64,000 nt of DNA from Phoronis australis. Its lineage: Eukaryota; Phoronida; Phoronidae. The position numbers and the translations under genes were made by a program. Where the stretch lies: NCBI GenBank assembly GCA_002633005.1, contig NMRA01000444.1, forward strand, positions 99,456-163,455. Direction: 5' to 3'. The notes beneath the pieces were generated by a model. It was not told the origin of the DNA. It made no database searches and saw nothing but the letters and a program-made list of their open reading frames with translations. This document shows positions 23,601-35,600 of this stretch, in pieces. Positions within the stretch are counted from its first letter, which is position 1; each line of letters opens with the position of its first letter.

Positions 23601-26600
23601 GACTGCATCATGTGCGGTTGCCTTGACAATTTTATCCCACTTTCAAAAGTAGTATGTGAGCATCTGATTGCTCTCGTCTTTGGCAGACGCGAGCCTGAAA
23701 CTTTTATTTTTTCTGAAAGACAGCATATTTATAATTGCAAAGAACTCTCTAAATTTCTGTTGGAAATATCAATACAGTGATTTTGAATTGAGCCCTGTTA
23801 ATTTGTAAGAAACCTATATACTCTGTTGACCTAAGATGCAATATTTCAAGTGCTCATTGTTTTTAACAGATTTCTTCAAAATGAATTTGAGTGGTATTAG
23901 TTTTCAATGCCTGTTTTCCGGATCAATTTAAAAAGTTTGGCGTTATCTATTCGACATGTTTCCTGTGGCTGATAGCTTTTTACAACCTAGCAGCATTGTT
24001 GAACAGCTTATTTGATGCATGTGTGTGTGCGTGTGTGAACATGATTGGGCTTTTTCACTTGAAGTGTTTTTTCCTTATTTAGCAGATTATTATTCTAGCA
24101 TTATTATTCTACCTTGTTGTAATAAGAAAAATAATTATCGTAATCTATTTTTCCCTGGGGTCCGCCACGAGCTATGTTGCAGAGTAAAATGCTTAGTTCT
24201 TAAGAGATGATATGTGAAAATGTCGTAGAATATCGTGATTTTCAGGAAGATCGAAGGCCACCAATTTTTATGAAATTAAGCGAATATGAACAGTCCATAG
24301 ATCAAGTGTAATAAAAATAGTATTTTCCTCGGGGATGCGGGGTTGAAGTGCCTGCCTATTTTCAATGGGCATTCCCATTGGGATGCAGTCCTGAAATTGG
24401 CAAAATTAAAGTAACGTTTGTTATGGCGATGAGAAGACTTTTATAAACACCAGCATACTATGCCTTTAGAATTGCACAGTCCTCATTTTTATGGATTAAT
24501 TTTGTCTTTAGATACAGATACTTGAGGTTATTTGCTTTTAAGCGTTCAACTTTAAAGCAAAATCTCTCCCAACACACCACTTTGTTGATCGCTGTCATGT
24601 TGATGTGTGCAAAGGTTTGTTGGGAAAATTTTAAGTAGTCGGAGATTTCCCAGCAACACCCTTGTAAGGTGTTGTGAGAGAGTGATAATCTTAGCGACCA
24701 AAATGACAGGTATGCTCAAATCCGATTAAGTAACGTGAAAAAAGTAATGATCAAATTTCTTTTAGAAGATAAATAAATTCATATCAATTTTAATTTTATG
24801 TAGAATAGAAAAAATGCACAGATGCAAATGACATCTTGTCTCCTGAAATAAACCGGACACTTTAGATGATCACTTTTCAAATTTTAGTATGCTAGTGACA
24901 ATCGTATGATATTATTTTAGTATGCTAGTGACAATCGTATGATATTATTTTAGTATGCTAGTGACAATCGTATGATATTATTTTAGTATGCTAGTGACAA
25001 TCGTATGATATTATTTTAGTATGCTAGTGACAATCGTATGATATTACAATTTTCCAACGGATTTACGCGGGCTTGCTTACTAGACATCTACTCGAGATAT
25101 GGGAGTGGGCGACCTCGTCCCGTTTTCCCGTACTAGTGAGGTTTCACTCACATGCTGTTTTAAAAAACTGATTGTCAGTTGATTTTGTGCAAGTGTGGCA
25201 CACAGAGGCACATGCGCTTAAGTTCCCATGTAGGTGCGACTTCTATATACGGACATGCCCGTAAACATTTGTTTATAATTTTTGAAAAAATGTTGTAATT
25301 TAGAAATGCAATTGCTGGGAAAGATACTTCGTTTTATCCAGTTATTTGTGTTGGGATTCGTTTTGTGATTAATGGGGGGAAGAGTCTCTTGACACATGTA
25401 ATCTCCCGTGTGCACTGATACGCCGTAAAACGTTTCACCTTTCGTAAACTGTAACAATAAACGCCATTGATATATTTCAACCAATTTCAACTTAAAATTA
25501 TCTTGGTATCGAGTTGCTCTGCTCGTATCAGACTGAGGGCAGTTTGTTGTCCCCACACGTTTTTTCGTGAAATGGACGTAACATCGAACAATAATTCTCA
25601 AATTTGTTTCATGGATAGAGTGCAGAAGTGGTGACAAGACAAGGCCCATTTCTCCCTTCCACTGGTCACCACAACTTTCGAGGGGCCCACGTGTTCGCAA
25701 GACAGGAACCCTATTTCGTGAGATTGCAAGACAGTTCCTTTGCTGCAACTGTTTAGCTTAATCCATTCCTCTGCCACACCCTTTGTGGATATGGGACCCT
25801 TATAACCAGGAAGACGCAGTGTTTTGGCTAATCGACGATTTTTTTGGCTATTTAATGAAAGCAATTAAAGAATTATTCCTTAACAGAAAAGAAAATAATC
25901 TGAAATTTAGAATGATCGGTCCTTTGGCCACAGGATAAAAACTTTGTTCTATGACATGTATTAATGATGTAATTGTTTCTGAAAAGACTCACTTCAACGC
26001 ACGCTGTTTTTTACAAAAAATTTTTTAGTGTAATCGGCTGGGGGTTAATTTGCAATGAATGCTCGTTTATTCCCTGCGAGCCGCTAGCGGCACGCGGGGA
26101 ACCAGCGAGCAATGAATGTACCTTTCTTGCACATCCGGAAATGTGACTTAAAAATGTGATCATGTGACAAAAAACAAAGACACAGCAGTAAGAAGCATAT
26201 TATTTTTTAGAATCCTCGACCTTTCTCCTTTCAGAAAACATGAAGGCCTCAGGGGCGGATCCAGGGTTTTGAGTTAGGGGGGGGGCCAGGGCACAAGAAT
26301 AGCCAGAATTTCTCGAATCTTTGGGTTTGTGGACCTTATTACTAAAAAAAAAACGGTAAACGGGGATTTGTTCATGGCCTATGCATTGTGCATTCGCCCC
26401 CCGCCCCCCCCCCGAGCTCCCTGGGTGCGCGCGAACGCTAGTCAGCAATTCGCCCCCCCCCGAACTGCCCAAATGGTATCTGGGAGAATTTTAGGGTGCT
26501 GTTTTCAGTCTCGCTGTCTTTCTGCAACTCATCTGAAATATAACTTACCATAATTCCACTTTCGTGTCCAGTACACTTGAGATTCTTTATCCATATTGGC

Positions 26601-29600
26601 TCCTCAGCCTTGTTAGAAAATATGTAATTATTTGGGATTGCATAGCTGAAGTTATAACCGTGTTCACGACACACAACTGCACTCTCATTCGCCGTCCATT
26701 TTCCGGGATCAGAGTACAAATAACCGCGACGATCTTTAAAATATACCCAAACTGCTCCATAGAACGTTGCTGACAGGTAGGTGACGTAATCGTTAGCGTA
26801 TACTCCAGACGAATCCCAGCACAGCGCACCCACAGCGGAAACGTCCCAAACGCACGTGTCCGCGTGCTCGCCGCTAGGCGTCGAGTGGGAGCATGCATCA
26901 AGGCTGGGCTCGGTACCATTACAGGAGAAATTAACTCTCCACATTGGACTTTTATCGATACGATGAAAGTCAAGATATAATCTTCCTGTCAACGGTAAGC
27001 CACTGTCGTAGCCTTCAGACCGACACAAAACCATTGCCTGGTTAATGCCCCAGCCATCGTCGCAGACTTGTCCCACACTCATTTGGTATTGCAGATCCGC
27101 ACGGTACTTTCTATAGCCTAGGTTTGCAGGTTTCACTCGGAAAGCTGAAAATACATACAGAACATATTCCTCTGTTGTAGATGTCAGCGTAAGTCACTTG
27201 ACATTGTTTCTATTAGGTGAGAAGATCCGAGGGGCGTGACATCCATGGACGTAGCCTAAGTGAAGATATGTCAAAATATGACAGTGACCGAGCTCACAGG
27301 GCGTTTGCTTTGCATGGACTCAGTTGAGTTATGGGTGGAAGTAGTTTTCTTGCCGAAAAATAGGATGCAGACAAGAAATCGTTTAAACGGGCATATACGG
27401 GCGAACAACGCGTTGTGTACATTATTGGTTGGGATAGTTACCGTAGTGTCGCGTATTAGGACATTAAACCCCGCGCTCTGCTGACCCGGCTCTCACTGTT
27501 ATTGCATATGTTTAGTAAGTTTTTATAAATACACACATTTTTGAAGAGTGTTCGTTTCACTTGACAATTATATTGAGATGTGTGCGGGACTGACTTCTAC
27601 GTATAAAACATAAAAACTACAATTACGTCACTCATCATTTTAATGCTGTAACTTATCTTTCAACGCGTTATCTTGACTTGCATTTAGTTAACAGTAGGCC
27701 CTAGACTATCCAGTAAAACAGTACATTACAGTCAGAGTTGTTCTTTCAATTAGTCTTAAATTACTGCCCTGGCGGAGACCCGGCCGGCATTTGTTTACCA
27801 ATTAAATGGTGTTTTTAATTACTTTTTACCAGGCGCTGAATTCTAGACCAGCGCTTAGTGAAGGGCTGGCATTAAAACGCGAAACTACGGTATTAGCCTT
27901 GATGAGAACTATAGAACAATAAAATCCGTCGTGTTCGTGTTATTTCATTACAACTAAACAATCCTGATTTGCCGTTGCTTGCTTGTTTTACTCTGAAATC
28001 AAAGACGGCGATTTTACCAGTTAAATACGCTTAAAATACCCTGCTTTCCATCTAGTGCTATGTAGCTCACCATTTGACAGTGATTGCGAAGTTTTAAGTT
28101 CGAAGCCGCGCTGGGTCTGATCTACGAATATCACTTTTCTCGCCTATAGTGTCACTTCAAACCGACATACGTTAGACATTTCATGATCCCTTTTGCTTCC
28201 AATAGACCTACATTCCTTGATCATCGTGACGTTTCCCCAGTAAAAAGCCAATATAAATATCATGTGCCATTACCTCATACGGACATATTTCATTGATTTT
28301 CAGTAGCTCAGGAGCACGTAATGAATTGGATTTCTGCGTGTTTCTTCCGTTCTTAGCCTATTCTGCGATACTGTAAGTAATCTTAAATTGAAACACGACA
28401 AAACCTGCTGTAAGACTTAACGTACCTTCTCTCATTCACAATCGCTTACAAGGCCAACGGCCTAAACGCTGCTATCCATATTATCAAGTGAGTCCAGGCA
28501 ACAGTTATAATTTTCCACTAGATATGAGTAGAAATTTTAGAAAATTCAAAGAACAAAAATATAATTAGTTTTGAGTTTTAAGGACTTCATGGCTTCTACA
28601 TGTAACAACACACCTTCAAATTCACTTTTATTTGCGGAGTTGTAGCAATTTATCCCAGCCGAATTGGCGCCTTGTTTCTTCGTGTCTCGTGGACATACAG
28701 TGGCACTGTTTTCATGCGGACAGTCCAACAAATTGCTTTCATTTCCCACGCAGGCAAACTGGCTTTTAACATACGTGAATCTACTTGTAATGCGTTGGTA
28801 AAATGTGGAGCCAACGTGTCCAACACCATTAGTGAATCCGAGCATCCGGCAAGCCACCTGAAATGAACGAATCGTTCAGCCACCTGGAGTTTTAACAATC
28901 ACAAATACAGCGGGCATCACAGCGAGACTAAGTAAAGATTTTGAGTGTCCAGGGGAATGTTTTGAATATATGCAGACAACGTTCAACCTCTCCTATTGAA
29001 ATTCTACGCTACATTGCAAGATGTACTGCTTTCATCACATACACAGCCCGGGACGTACAGTCACGGCGACTAAACGCTAGCTAGTCCGGCGTTTTGCGCT
29101 CGTCTTGCTGCTCGTTCGTCAAACGTAATTTACAAGCGCCTCTGACGAGTGAATAATTAAATGAGTGTACACATGACTAACTGGATGATATTTCACTCAG
29201 TACAACGATTACGCCCGCAAAATACGAATGTAAAAAGTGTCTTTACGCCCATAATATACTAGAGTAATGTGCCATTCCCCTCCCAGTACTGCTGGATGTA
29301 AACCCCAAAACGCCACACTTAACATGGAAATATGCGAGAGATTGACGCGCACAAAAGCAATACGCGAGATACTGACGCGTACAAAGGCAATATGCGAGAT
29401 ACTTACGCGCACAAAGACAATATGCGAGATACTGACGCGCACAAAGGCAATATGCGCAGCTACCTCGGTAATTGAGTTTGTGTATACTAAAGCCTGGTCT
29501 GTCACAAAACTGATCATATAACCTAGCTGATTGAAGGTGTACTAATCTTTACTCTGAATCGAAGGCCAGTTTTGACATGCAAAACTCTCACACCTGTGAC

Positions 29601-32600
29601 TTTTTTATTGTGGACGCTTTAGCTATCATATTAGCCAGTCAGCTATCTGTATCAAGACTGTAGTCAAATTACAGCTACCGGTAAGTACCCCTGTATGTTG
29701 AGCTGCGACAAACCTCGAAATTGCACACAGCCCGGGTAATTCTGCTCGTCACATCGCCGTGAAACTTGTATAAACATGTAAGAGCTAAAGACGGGCGGGG
29801 TGCAAAATCTGTTAATCAACTGACACTCACCTTACCGATAAAACCGTTTAAGTGAAAAGCAGTCTCATAAACGTCACTTTCTTGCATAGTTCTCCCCTTT
29901 CGTTTTAACAAAGAAAAGTACGTTGTCGTTTCAAAGGCGAAGGCAACCTTTTTTCATGTCATTTTGAGCTAAAATAAGGTTGGTTGGTTATCCTAGACAT
30001 ATTTTCCACTTAATTACAACTTTTCGTAATTTTGTTAATTGCTCGACGTCCGCTACTCCGGAAGTGACGTTTTAGGAGGCAAGCATTTCGCGCCAATTTC
30101 TTTTCATATAGTCTGACTGTGAGAGCTGCCGAGTCAGTCATTGTTCTACCTCGGTTGTGTTAAGTTACGTCGTCGTTTGCTTTCATTTACTAGTCAGTCA
30201 ACATGCCACACTGTTGCTGCGTACCGGGATGTACTAATGCGCTTTGGGAGTACCTTAGCATCGCTTTCCGATGGATGACACACTTCGCCGTACTCGTCTC
30301 GTTCGTGTGAAGAACGCAGCGTTATCCGTCCACGCAACGTACAAAGCAGTCGAGAATTACCGTGTGTGTGGCAAGCACTTTCTGCCGTCCGATTACGAAA
30401 GGGATTTGTACGCTGAACTGATGAAGGTCCCTGTGAAACAACGCCTGAAGAAGGATGCCATTCCGTCTGTGTTGATTCTCGGCAGTGCCCCGTCGCCACC
30501 CCCGAGAAGTGCGTTTTTGAAGAGAGAAGCCTCGCGAGCTGTGTGGCCAGTACAGTGACGAGCCAGTGGAGGCACTTCATCCACTGTCACCCGTGCCTCC
30601 GAACGTACCCCAGATCGTGCCATTCCTGGAACCAGTAGTGATTCGCCCTGTGCTGTTTTCTTCAGCCCAGAGCCTCTAAGCAGCCCTGCAGCGATATTGA
30701 GTAGTGGGAGTGATTACAGGCCCAGTTCGACACCCAGTGAAGAGGACAGTTCGTCGTCCAGTGAACAGATCGGTGAGCCAAACTTTGATAAGTTTATTGT
30801 GGACTTGTCTAAAGTGTTGAGAAGCTGCCAGGTGTGTGGCGAGGGAGTCACACGACACGATATAAGCAGTTTGGGTGCTCAGGTCACCATCCAGTGGGAG
30901 TGTGTCGCGGGACACTCTGGCAAGTGGGACAGTTGTTCCTCTGTCCGTGGTATGCCGGAGGTCCACTTAACCGTGTCCAGTAGTGGCTTGGCCTCGTCAA
31001 ACTCTGAACAGCACAAGCATTCCATTGAGGTAGGCATAACACCGCACACAGTGCATTTGCACCAAGATGTGTCACCACGTCTGTCCTCAGTAGCCGCCTC
31101 GTTTCTCTCAACAGCTGCCTGTGCCTGTGCGTACTCTGCCTCGTTATACTCGGGCTCAAACATGTACCCACCCACTGAATGTCCGTGAAAAAATTCCTCG
31201 TCACCACTGCTGTGAACAAGGTCTCCGTCACTCACACTACTGTCACTGTGATACGGGTCACCGACTCCAGCCCATGATTTTCAGCTTACAACACACTAAA
31301 CAATCCCTAAATCCAACGTAGTTGAGTTCTCTACTAACCTATCTTGCCGCAGAATACTCGCCGATGGAAAGTGGTGGCGACAATTGTTGAAAAACAGCAC
31401 AAAACAAAAGTAGAATAGCCAGATTTGCACGGTAAACTCAACGTAAAACCAAGTGGATGGAAACGCTTGCCTCCTAAAACGTCACTTCCGGAGTAGAGGA
31501 CGAGTAATTAATAAAATTACGAAAAGCTGTAATTAAGTGGAAAATATGTCTAGGATAACCAACCAACCTTATTTTACCTCAAAATGACATGAAAAAAGGT
31601 TGCCTTCGCCTTTAACAACAGTACGCTAGTGACTCGCGACATCTCTAGGGAGACGATGACAGCTTCGTAGCAGCAAAATTTGTTCGGTTCTCTGTTATCA
31701 AAATTATAAAAACTTAAAATGAAGTGAAACCAGCTCCGATAATTTGTTGTGACGTGTACGCAACCTCGTGAAAGAACAACAGTTGATTGAAGAATTAGCG
31801 CCAATAGGCGATATAATATTTCATGGCGCCGAAAGCCGACGCAAAATATCGCACGACAATTTTAGCAGCAAAATAACGATAGAAAGCCAATTTTTTCAAC
31901 ACCGGTAAATAGTTTAGTTTACTCAAGGAAGAGTGTAGTTTTCAATGACACCAATTTTGTGTTAGATTTTATCCGGTCAGTTTTTACGCACATCGGCGCA
32001 AAGCTGTATATTTAGTATATATCTTTACTCAAAGGCTACTGTCAAATATGCATGAAAAAGTTGCATAACAGCGCTTACGAATTTTATTTACACTTTTTTA
32101 CTCTAGAGGCCTTCTTAAATTGGACAATTTTAGAAAACAGTCTGAAATCGTGTTCTGACGTTTCAAAAAGTCCCGCAGCGGCCCTCTGTACATAGTCATT
32201 TTAATACATTCACCTCAGTAAAATTTAGTTACCCCGTTCAGATAAACGAGAACAGCCTAACAATGCTTTTCTTATGCTGAGCGTGTAATGTACCATGGGT
32301 GAATAAGGTGTGTATAACTTGCTATGAACATTACCAGCTTCGGGCGCGATATGGGGCAACATTTGTGCCCCAATGGCCAACGATATAATCTGCCTTCATC
32401 ATATAGTCTGACATCGAATGATGTAGTTAGACTGTCCAGGCTGGTGATAGCACGTGGTTGGTCTAAACAATAGCTTTTTGCACTTCAGTGTCATTAAGTT
32501 AATTACTCTAAGATGAGCCGATTAGATGCCTTTTTCAACGTTCCTTAAGAACAGCAGCCTGCACGTCTGCCTTTCGGGCGAAAGGCATCAGTTTTAAAGA

Positions 32601-35600
32601 AACCTCTGAGAGTGTTAAAATGCGTGGGATCCACATGATCTAGCCCACACAAAATTAGGCCGGGCCTGAATTGACAGTGACGAACAGGGGCGGGGTATCA
32701 AACGTAGATATGTGGGTTTCAGTAAATTTCGTGGCTACTGGAGGGAAGTTTGATTTTGATTGAGCCAGTTTGTTGACCTTGGGAACAAATGAAAAAGTGA
32801 AAGTTAGGAATTCACTTTCAGACCTCTGAGCTCCGTGCCTGGGCTATAGTCGTCCTTACCAAGGCATCGTTGTCGTCCCAACCATCGTCACAGATATAAC
32901 CTTTGTGTGTTGTTCCATCGTAAACCAGGAGCTCACCAAAACGATATGAAGACCACGGTTGCACAGCTGAAACAGGAGACATTAGTTGAATGCAACATCT
33001 ACGATGGTGATACACCAAAAAAATATAATAACAGGAGATCATAATCGGTGCAACACATTTTTTCAAGAAAATTGAATACAATTGGAATTATTTGGATAAC
33101 TTAATGGTAGAGGTCCAGAAGCCGCAGTGTAAAAGGAAATATTTATTTACAGGCGCGTTATAGACGGAGAGCTGTGCGTCTCTAATGCAAATGAGCTCCG
33201 CCAGACCTCACGTATTCGTCAACATGAACCATGACCTCGCGATGCAATGAGGCGATATGTCTCATTTGAATTTCTTCATAGAACTCTAGCCCTGGAATGT
33301 CAACTCTAGCACGTCACCAATATATTCTATTATTAGATCTTGTTCGCATTAAATTGTTACTGTGATCAATTCATTTGCGGAATGTATACCTGTTGCCCAA
33401 ATACCTTTTTGTTAATTCAATTTCAGAGCAGTGAATGTTATCTGCACTATTTACCTATACTCCACTTTTTTAATTTGTCCCGCCATCCCGCCCTTCAGCC
33501 ACACCCGTTCGATTAAAAAGAAAAAGCGGGCCGTTCCATGGGTTTTTGAGGCACCCGCAATTTTGAGGCACCCGCAATTGCCTTTGCGACTTAAAAAAAC
33601 AAGAAACGCGGTCGGACGCTTTTGGGTGTAACGTTTCCCGTTCGACAAAAACATTTCACCCTTGTGTTTTGGCATAGCTCCAGATGCCCTGCTTTGTATC
33701 CGGAAGTACCACTTTTCAATACAGTTGTCCCGTTTTTTCATTCTCGAATGTTGACAACTATGGAACAGGTGTTTATTTGTCTCTTTGTCATGAATATTGT
33801 TATTTTCCAGAGTTAACTTTCTTTAGTAACATAACAACCCTAAAATGTGTTCCAAGGTCTCTTGTTTACGGTAACACACACTGCTTGCATCAGCTAGGAT
33901 CACTGATTTTTGCTTTCTGAAGAAATGGGTTTATTTACAAACCACAATGAAAAGTCCTACACTGCAGCCTATATAATGATCTATCCACAGCACATTTAAA
34001 ACCTTCACAAGAGATGTTTGCTCATTATTTATCTATCAGAAGGCCTTTATTTGCAAATTTCAGATAAGTAGTTGGAGTAATTAGTTTAACACATTCTTGT
34101 TAATGTCACTAAATCCTGAATTTTTACTGAAGAACTATATCAAACAGCACTAAAGGTCCAAATAATACATAGATACGTATAATTTTGAATGAATGCCTGA
34201 CTAATTTTTTTCACAGCAACAGTGAGGTTCCATATTCTAAAACCTGTCTTTATAGGGTAGAAATCATTTGAATCTTTGAAATTATTTTCCTCCTGGTTTA
34301 ATTAGTCATTTATATAACCTTCCTGGTTCATTTCCTTTTTATGTCACTATTGCACCCACTTATTTTCCTCTATATTGTAACAAAAATATTTTTACACCTG
34401 TCGGGTATGCAACATGATGATTGCTTATGAATTAAATTTTGTAACATTTGTTTCTACTATAATTATACTCCATCAAGAACTGACCAAGGGCTTTCTAATG
34501 ATATAACTCTTATGCAATTCGATTGAAAAACGGCGGGGCTGCAAAAAATTTTAGTGACAATAAATTCCACAGGAATAATTAACAGGGGAACAAGCAAAGG
34601 CAAACAAATGCTACGCATGCGCGGCGCAACCTCATCAGAGCGAGATCGAAGTTGGCATTCTAGGGCTAGAGTTCTATTTTACCTGGCGAACGTAAATCCT
34701 CACAACATGCAGAAATGGTGAGCTAAGTGCGTAAGCATTAACTTTTGGTTACCATTGGTTTAGCCAAAGGCATTATCATTGCCAATTTTTTCAGTCGCCC
34801 GAATCATTTTTTCCACCATGAAGGTTTTGAAAACTTTTGACTCATCTGTACCCAAGATGGTACCACTCAAACTATTATGCATGACATGGTGGCCCAAGAT
34901 GGTACCACTCAAACTATTATGCATGACATGGTGGCCCAAGATGGTACCACTCAAACTATTATGCATGACATGGTGGCTCAAGATGGTACCACTCAAACTA
35001 TTATGCATGACATGGTGGCCCAAGATGGTACCACTCAAACTATTATGCATGACATGGTGGCCCAAGTTTCCAATTAAATACACAGCTTCAAGTGTAGAGA
35101 AAAGATGCCCCTAAAAGAAAACTGACTTAGCTACCACAAATCTTAAATTTAAGTTAATTTTAAGATAAGTTTGGCATAAGTTTATAACTTAAGTTTTGTC
35201 TTAAGTTCCACTAACTTACCTGGGCCCGGGTTCTAATCTTTTTACTCGAAATGGAACTTGAAATTATGTTTGGCATTTCTACTCTACTTTTGTGCGAACT
35301 CAAGGTAAGTGTCTATTATTCTATGATCCAGTATATAATGACTTAGGTGGATAATTTTTTAGTCCTAGTTTGCAGTTGATAAACTCAACATTAAGTCTAA
35401 AAGTTCGAATATGAACTCGAATTTTCGAATTTTTACTCGAGTTTGGAGCACGAATATAAGGGTCATCAAGTGCAAACTTGGACTAGAAACTCATATGCGT
35501 AAACCATAATGTATTCAAGTACAGTCTGGTAACCACTTATCTTGTGTTCGTACAAAAGTAGCAGAGAAATTGCCAAAAATAATTTCGAGTTCGTTTCGAG

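Larger units (their letters stand above)
29935..31611 (+). mobile_element. Kolobok-like DNA transposon with THAP transposase remnant
   Basis: Terminal inverted repeats of about 150 bp (29935-30086 against 31461-31611) begin AGGCGAAGGCAACC and are over 90% matched by eye. The flanks are TCAA at left and TTAA at right, fitting a TTAA target duplication with one change. The left half carries a THAP-transposase start on plus; the right half carries an opposing frame with a P2X7-tail-like cysteine motif on minus. They meet at about 30970, so the middle of a longer parent has been deleted. TTAA targets plus a THAP transposase are typical of Kolobok. Sits in intron 5. Confidence 0.8.

Noticed and set aside
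24881-25047. CRISPR-like array of 33-bp repeats
   Set aside because: The copies are directly adjoining with no spacers, and the DNA is clearly from an animal.
25218-25864. An additional SRCR exon in intron 7
   Set aside because: The apparent border would be phase 1 while exon 7 ends in phase 0, the final AGV-C motif is missing, and exon 8 at 19086-19212 fits better.
20020-28090. A shared interspersed repeat among 20020-20150, 27915-28090 and 50715-50800
   Set aside because: Similarity by eye is patchy and without defined ends; mentioned under the 49061-52414 entry but not annotated as a family.
30879-31235. Two overlapping long frames on opposite strands as a true overlapping gene pair
   Set aside because: Each frame has recognisable motifs only on its own side of about 30970; the overlap beyond that point is the shadow of the other, so this is a deletion junction.
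34760-35114. Repeat protein genes (107 and 111 residues) on both strands
   Set aside because: They exist only because a 42-bp unit is a multiple of three; no splice sites or starts support expression.
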